Positions 5,607 through 6,843 of a stretch of 6,843 nt of DNA are shown here, piece by piece. Origin of the DNA: Pseudomonadota bacterium. Its GTDB lineage: Bacteria; Pseudomonadota; Alphaproteobacteria; Sphingomonadales; Sphingomonadaceae. Within the stretch, counting starts at the first letter, position 1. Each line of letters begins with the position of its first letter. Position numbers and translations under genes: made by a program. Below the pieces are notes generated by a model. That model searched no databases. It saw nothing but the letters and a program-made list of their open reading frames with translations, and was not told the DNA's origin. The stretch lies in contig JAEZQR010000166.1 in the NCBI GenBank assembly GCA_023413015.1, positions 1 to 6,843 of the forward strand, read 5' to 3'.

Positions 5607-6843
5607 GCAATCAGATCCTGCAGCACGCGCCGGTAGCGGGCAGAGATCGCGTCGCGCTCGTGGTGCCGGCCTTGGCTCACGCACTTCCGACCCGCTCGCC
5701 ACACGCCATCGATCAGCGAGCGCCCGCCGGCAAAGACCAGCGCGTCGAGCAGGGCATCATCCTCGCGTCCGACCAGCGCAGGATGTGTTGCATCAAGGCT
5801 GACGATATCTGCGGGACAGCCCGGCGCCAGCGCCGCCGGCGCGCCCAGCGCCTGCGCGCCGCCGTCGAGCGCGGCCCGGTACAGGTCGCCGCCGGTTGAG
5901 CGCCCCTCCCCGTTCGCCAGCAGATTCCGCCCGCGCGCGGCGAGTCGCTGACCATATTCAAGCAGTCGCAGTTCCTCCGTCGCGTCGACAAGGACGTTCG
6001 AGTCCGAGCCGATGCCGAATCGCCCGCCAGCCGCGAGGAACTCGATGGCAGGGAACATCCCGTCGCCGAGATTGGCTTCGGTAATCGGGCACAGGCCGGC
6101 CACCGCCCCGCTCGCCGCAAGCCGTTTCGTCTCCTCGTTCGTCATGTGGGTCGCATGGACGAGGCACCAGCGATCATCGACTGCGGCATGGTCAAGCAGC
6201 CATTCGACCGGCCGCGCTCCCGACCAAGCCAAGCAGTCCTCAACCTCGCGCATTTGCTCGGCTATATGGATGTGGACGGGTCCGCTAGCTGCCAACGGCA
6301 CAATGGTAGCAAGTTCGTCGGGTGTAACAGCCCGCAGGCTATGCGGCGCAATACCGAGCACGGAATCGGGCAGTCCCGCGACCGCTCGCGCACTGGCACC
6401 GATCAACTCGGCAAAACTATCCAGGCTGTTCAGGAAACGGCGCTGCTCATGACCGGGCGCGGCGCCGCCGAATCCGGAATGCGCATAGAAGACCGGTAGC
6501 AGGGTCAGCGCGATACCGGTCTGCGCCGCAGCGGCAGCAATGGCAACCGCCATCTCAGCCGGATTGGCGTAGGACCCGCCGTTGGGATCATGGTGCAGGT
6601 AGTGAAACTCGCCAACGCGCGTAAAGCCGCTCTCCAGCATTTCGGCGAAGGCGAGCGCAGCAATCGCCTCCAACTCTGCCGCCCCGATACGGTCGACGAA
6701 GCGGTACATGATCTCTCGCCACGTCCAGAAGCTGTCGCTGCTGGGCCCCCGTCGTTCGGCGAGTCCCGCCATGCCGCGCTGGAACGCGTGGCTGTGCAGG
6801 TTCGGCAAGCCGGGCAGCCCGATCGCATGACGCTCATCGTCTC
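5603..6843 (-). CDS. hutF: Formimidoylglutamate deiminase HutF, N-terminus beyond the window
   Basis: HutF converts N-formimidoyl-L-glutamate to N-formyl-L-glutamate and ammonia, the fourth step of the five-step histidine pathway (then HutG releases formate and glutamate). The 412 visible complete codons run open to the right edge; relative to family members of about 450 residues, some 40 are missing. It is an amidohydrolase-fold zinc enzyme. Numbered from the first complete visible codon, it has LHSHAFQR with the HxH metal pair (16, 18), HYLHHDPNGGSYA (about 80-92) near the substrate pocket, HIHIAEQ with metal His192, HATHM with His229, and GIGSDSN with catalytic/metal Asp280. All expected ligands are present, so the enzyme should be active. 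An internal TTG at 6808 directly before the HxH motif is not a credible start. The gene overlaps hutC by 4 bases (ATGA), so the two are co-transcribed. Confidence 0.95.
   Translation of the reverse strand, partial: DDERHAIGLPGLPNLHSHAFQRGMAGLAERRGPSSDSFWTWREIMYRFVDRIGAAELEAIAALAFAEMLESGFTRVGEFHYLHHDPNGGSYANPAEMAVAIAAAAAQTGIALTLLPVFYAHSGFGGAAPGHEQRRFLNSLDSFAELIGASARAVAGLPDSVLGIAPHSLRAVTPDELATIVPLAASGPVHIHIAEQMREVEDCLAWSGARPVEWLLDHAAVDDRWCLVHATHMTNEETKRLAASGAVAGLCPITEANLGDGMFPAIEFLAAGGRFGIGSDSNVLVDATEELRLLEYGQRLAARGRNLLANGEGRSTGGDLYRAALDGGAQALGAPAALAPGCPADIVSLDATHPALVGREDDALLDALVFAGGRSLIDGVWRAGRKCVSQGRHHERDAISARYRRVLQDLIA

Noticed and set aside
5607..5702. Upstream in-frame extension of hutC by 32 residues
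   Set aside because: The added residues are Arg/Pro/Ala-rich, lie inside hutF, and do not belong to the GntR fold; the ATGA overlap start is much better supported.
1..6843. CRISPR arrays, tRNA or rRNA genes, insertion sequences, phage genes
   Set aside because: No regularly spaced repeats, RNA-gene signatures, transposase-like proteins or terminal repeats were seen; the window is fully explained by metabolic and transport genes.

Overview
The window carries a histidine-utilisation (hut) locus from a GC-rich alphaproteobacterium, most likely a sphingomonad. The placement rests on GC-rich coding sequence, the style of the TonB-dependent receptor (N-terminal EDIVITGSRIRR after a signal peptide), and the presence of HutF, which belongs to the five-step histidine pathway. 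I ran no database search, so genus-level placement is inference.

Layout. Positions 1-237 (+) hold the 3' end of a histone-deacetylase/acetylpolyamine-amidohydrolase family gene. It converges on everything else, and a perfect 12-bp hairpin lies between the two directions. All remaining genes are on the minus strand, in transcription order: hutF (5' end beyond the right edge, stop at 5603), hutC (5606-4875, overlapping hutF by ATGA), a 350-bp intergenic region, a 901-aa TonB-dependent outer-membrane receptor (4524-1819), and two tandem PepSY-type inner-membrane proteins (1755-1042 and 1042-290, joined by a one-base TAATG overlap).

How the genes fit together. HutF deiminates formimidoylglutamate in the histidine/urocanate pathway, and HutC is the GntR/UTRA repressor that senses urocanate in characterised bacteria. 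Just upstream of the receptor is a near-perfect palindrome with core TGTATATACA, the HutC type of site. It overlaps a TTGACA -35 box and sits in the promoter spacer. This predicts that HutC represses the receptor-PepSY-PepSY unit. The simplest model is an outer-membrane uptake module for histidine, urocanate, a histidine-containing peptide or a histidine-metal complex, induced together with the catabolic genes. The paired PepSY proteins may act as a membrane redox or metal-handling step, or as partners of the receptor.

The most interesting point is this predicted regulon link between histidine catabolism and a TonB/PepSY module of unknown substrate. The individual gene families are known. The substrate of the receptor and the role of the two PepSY proteins cannot be read from the sequence.
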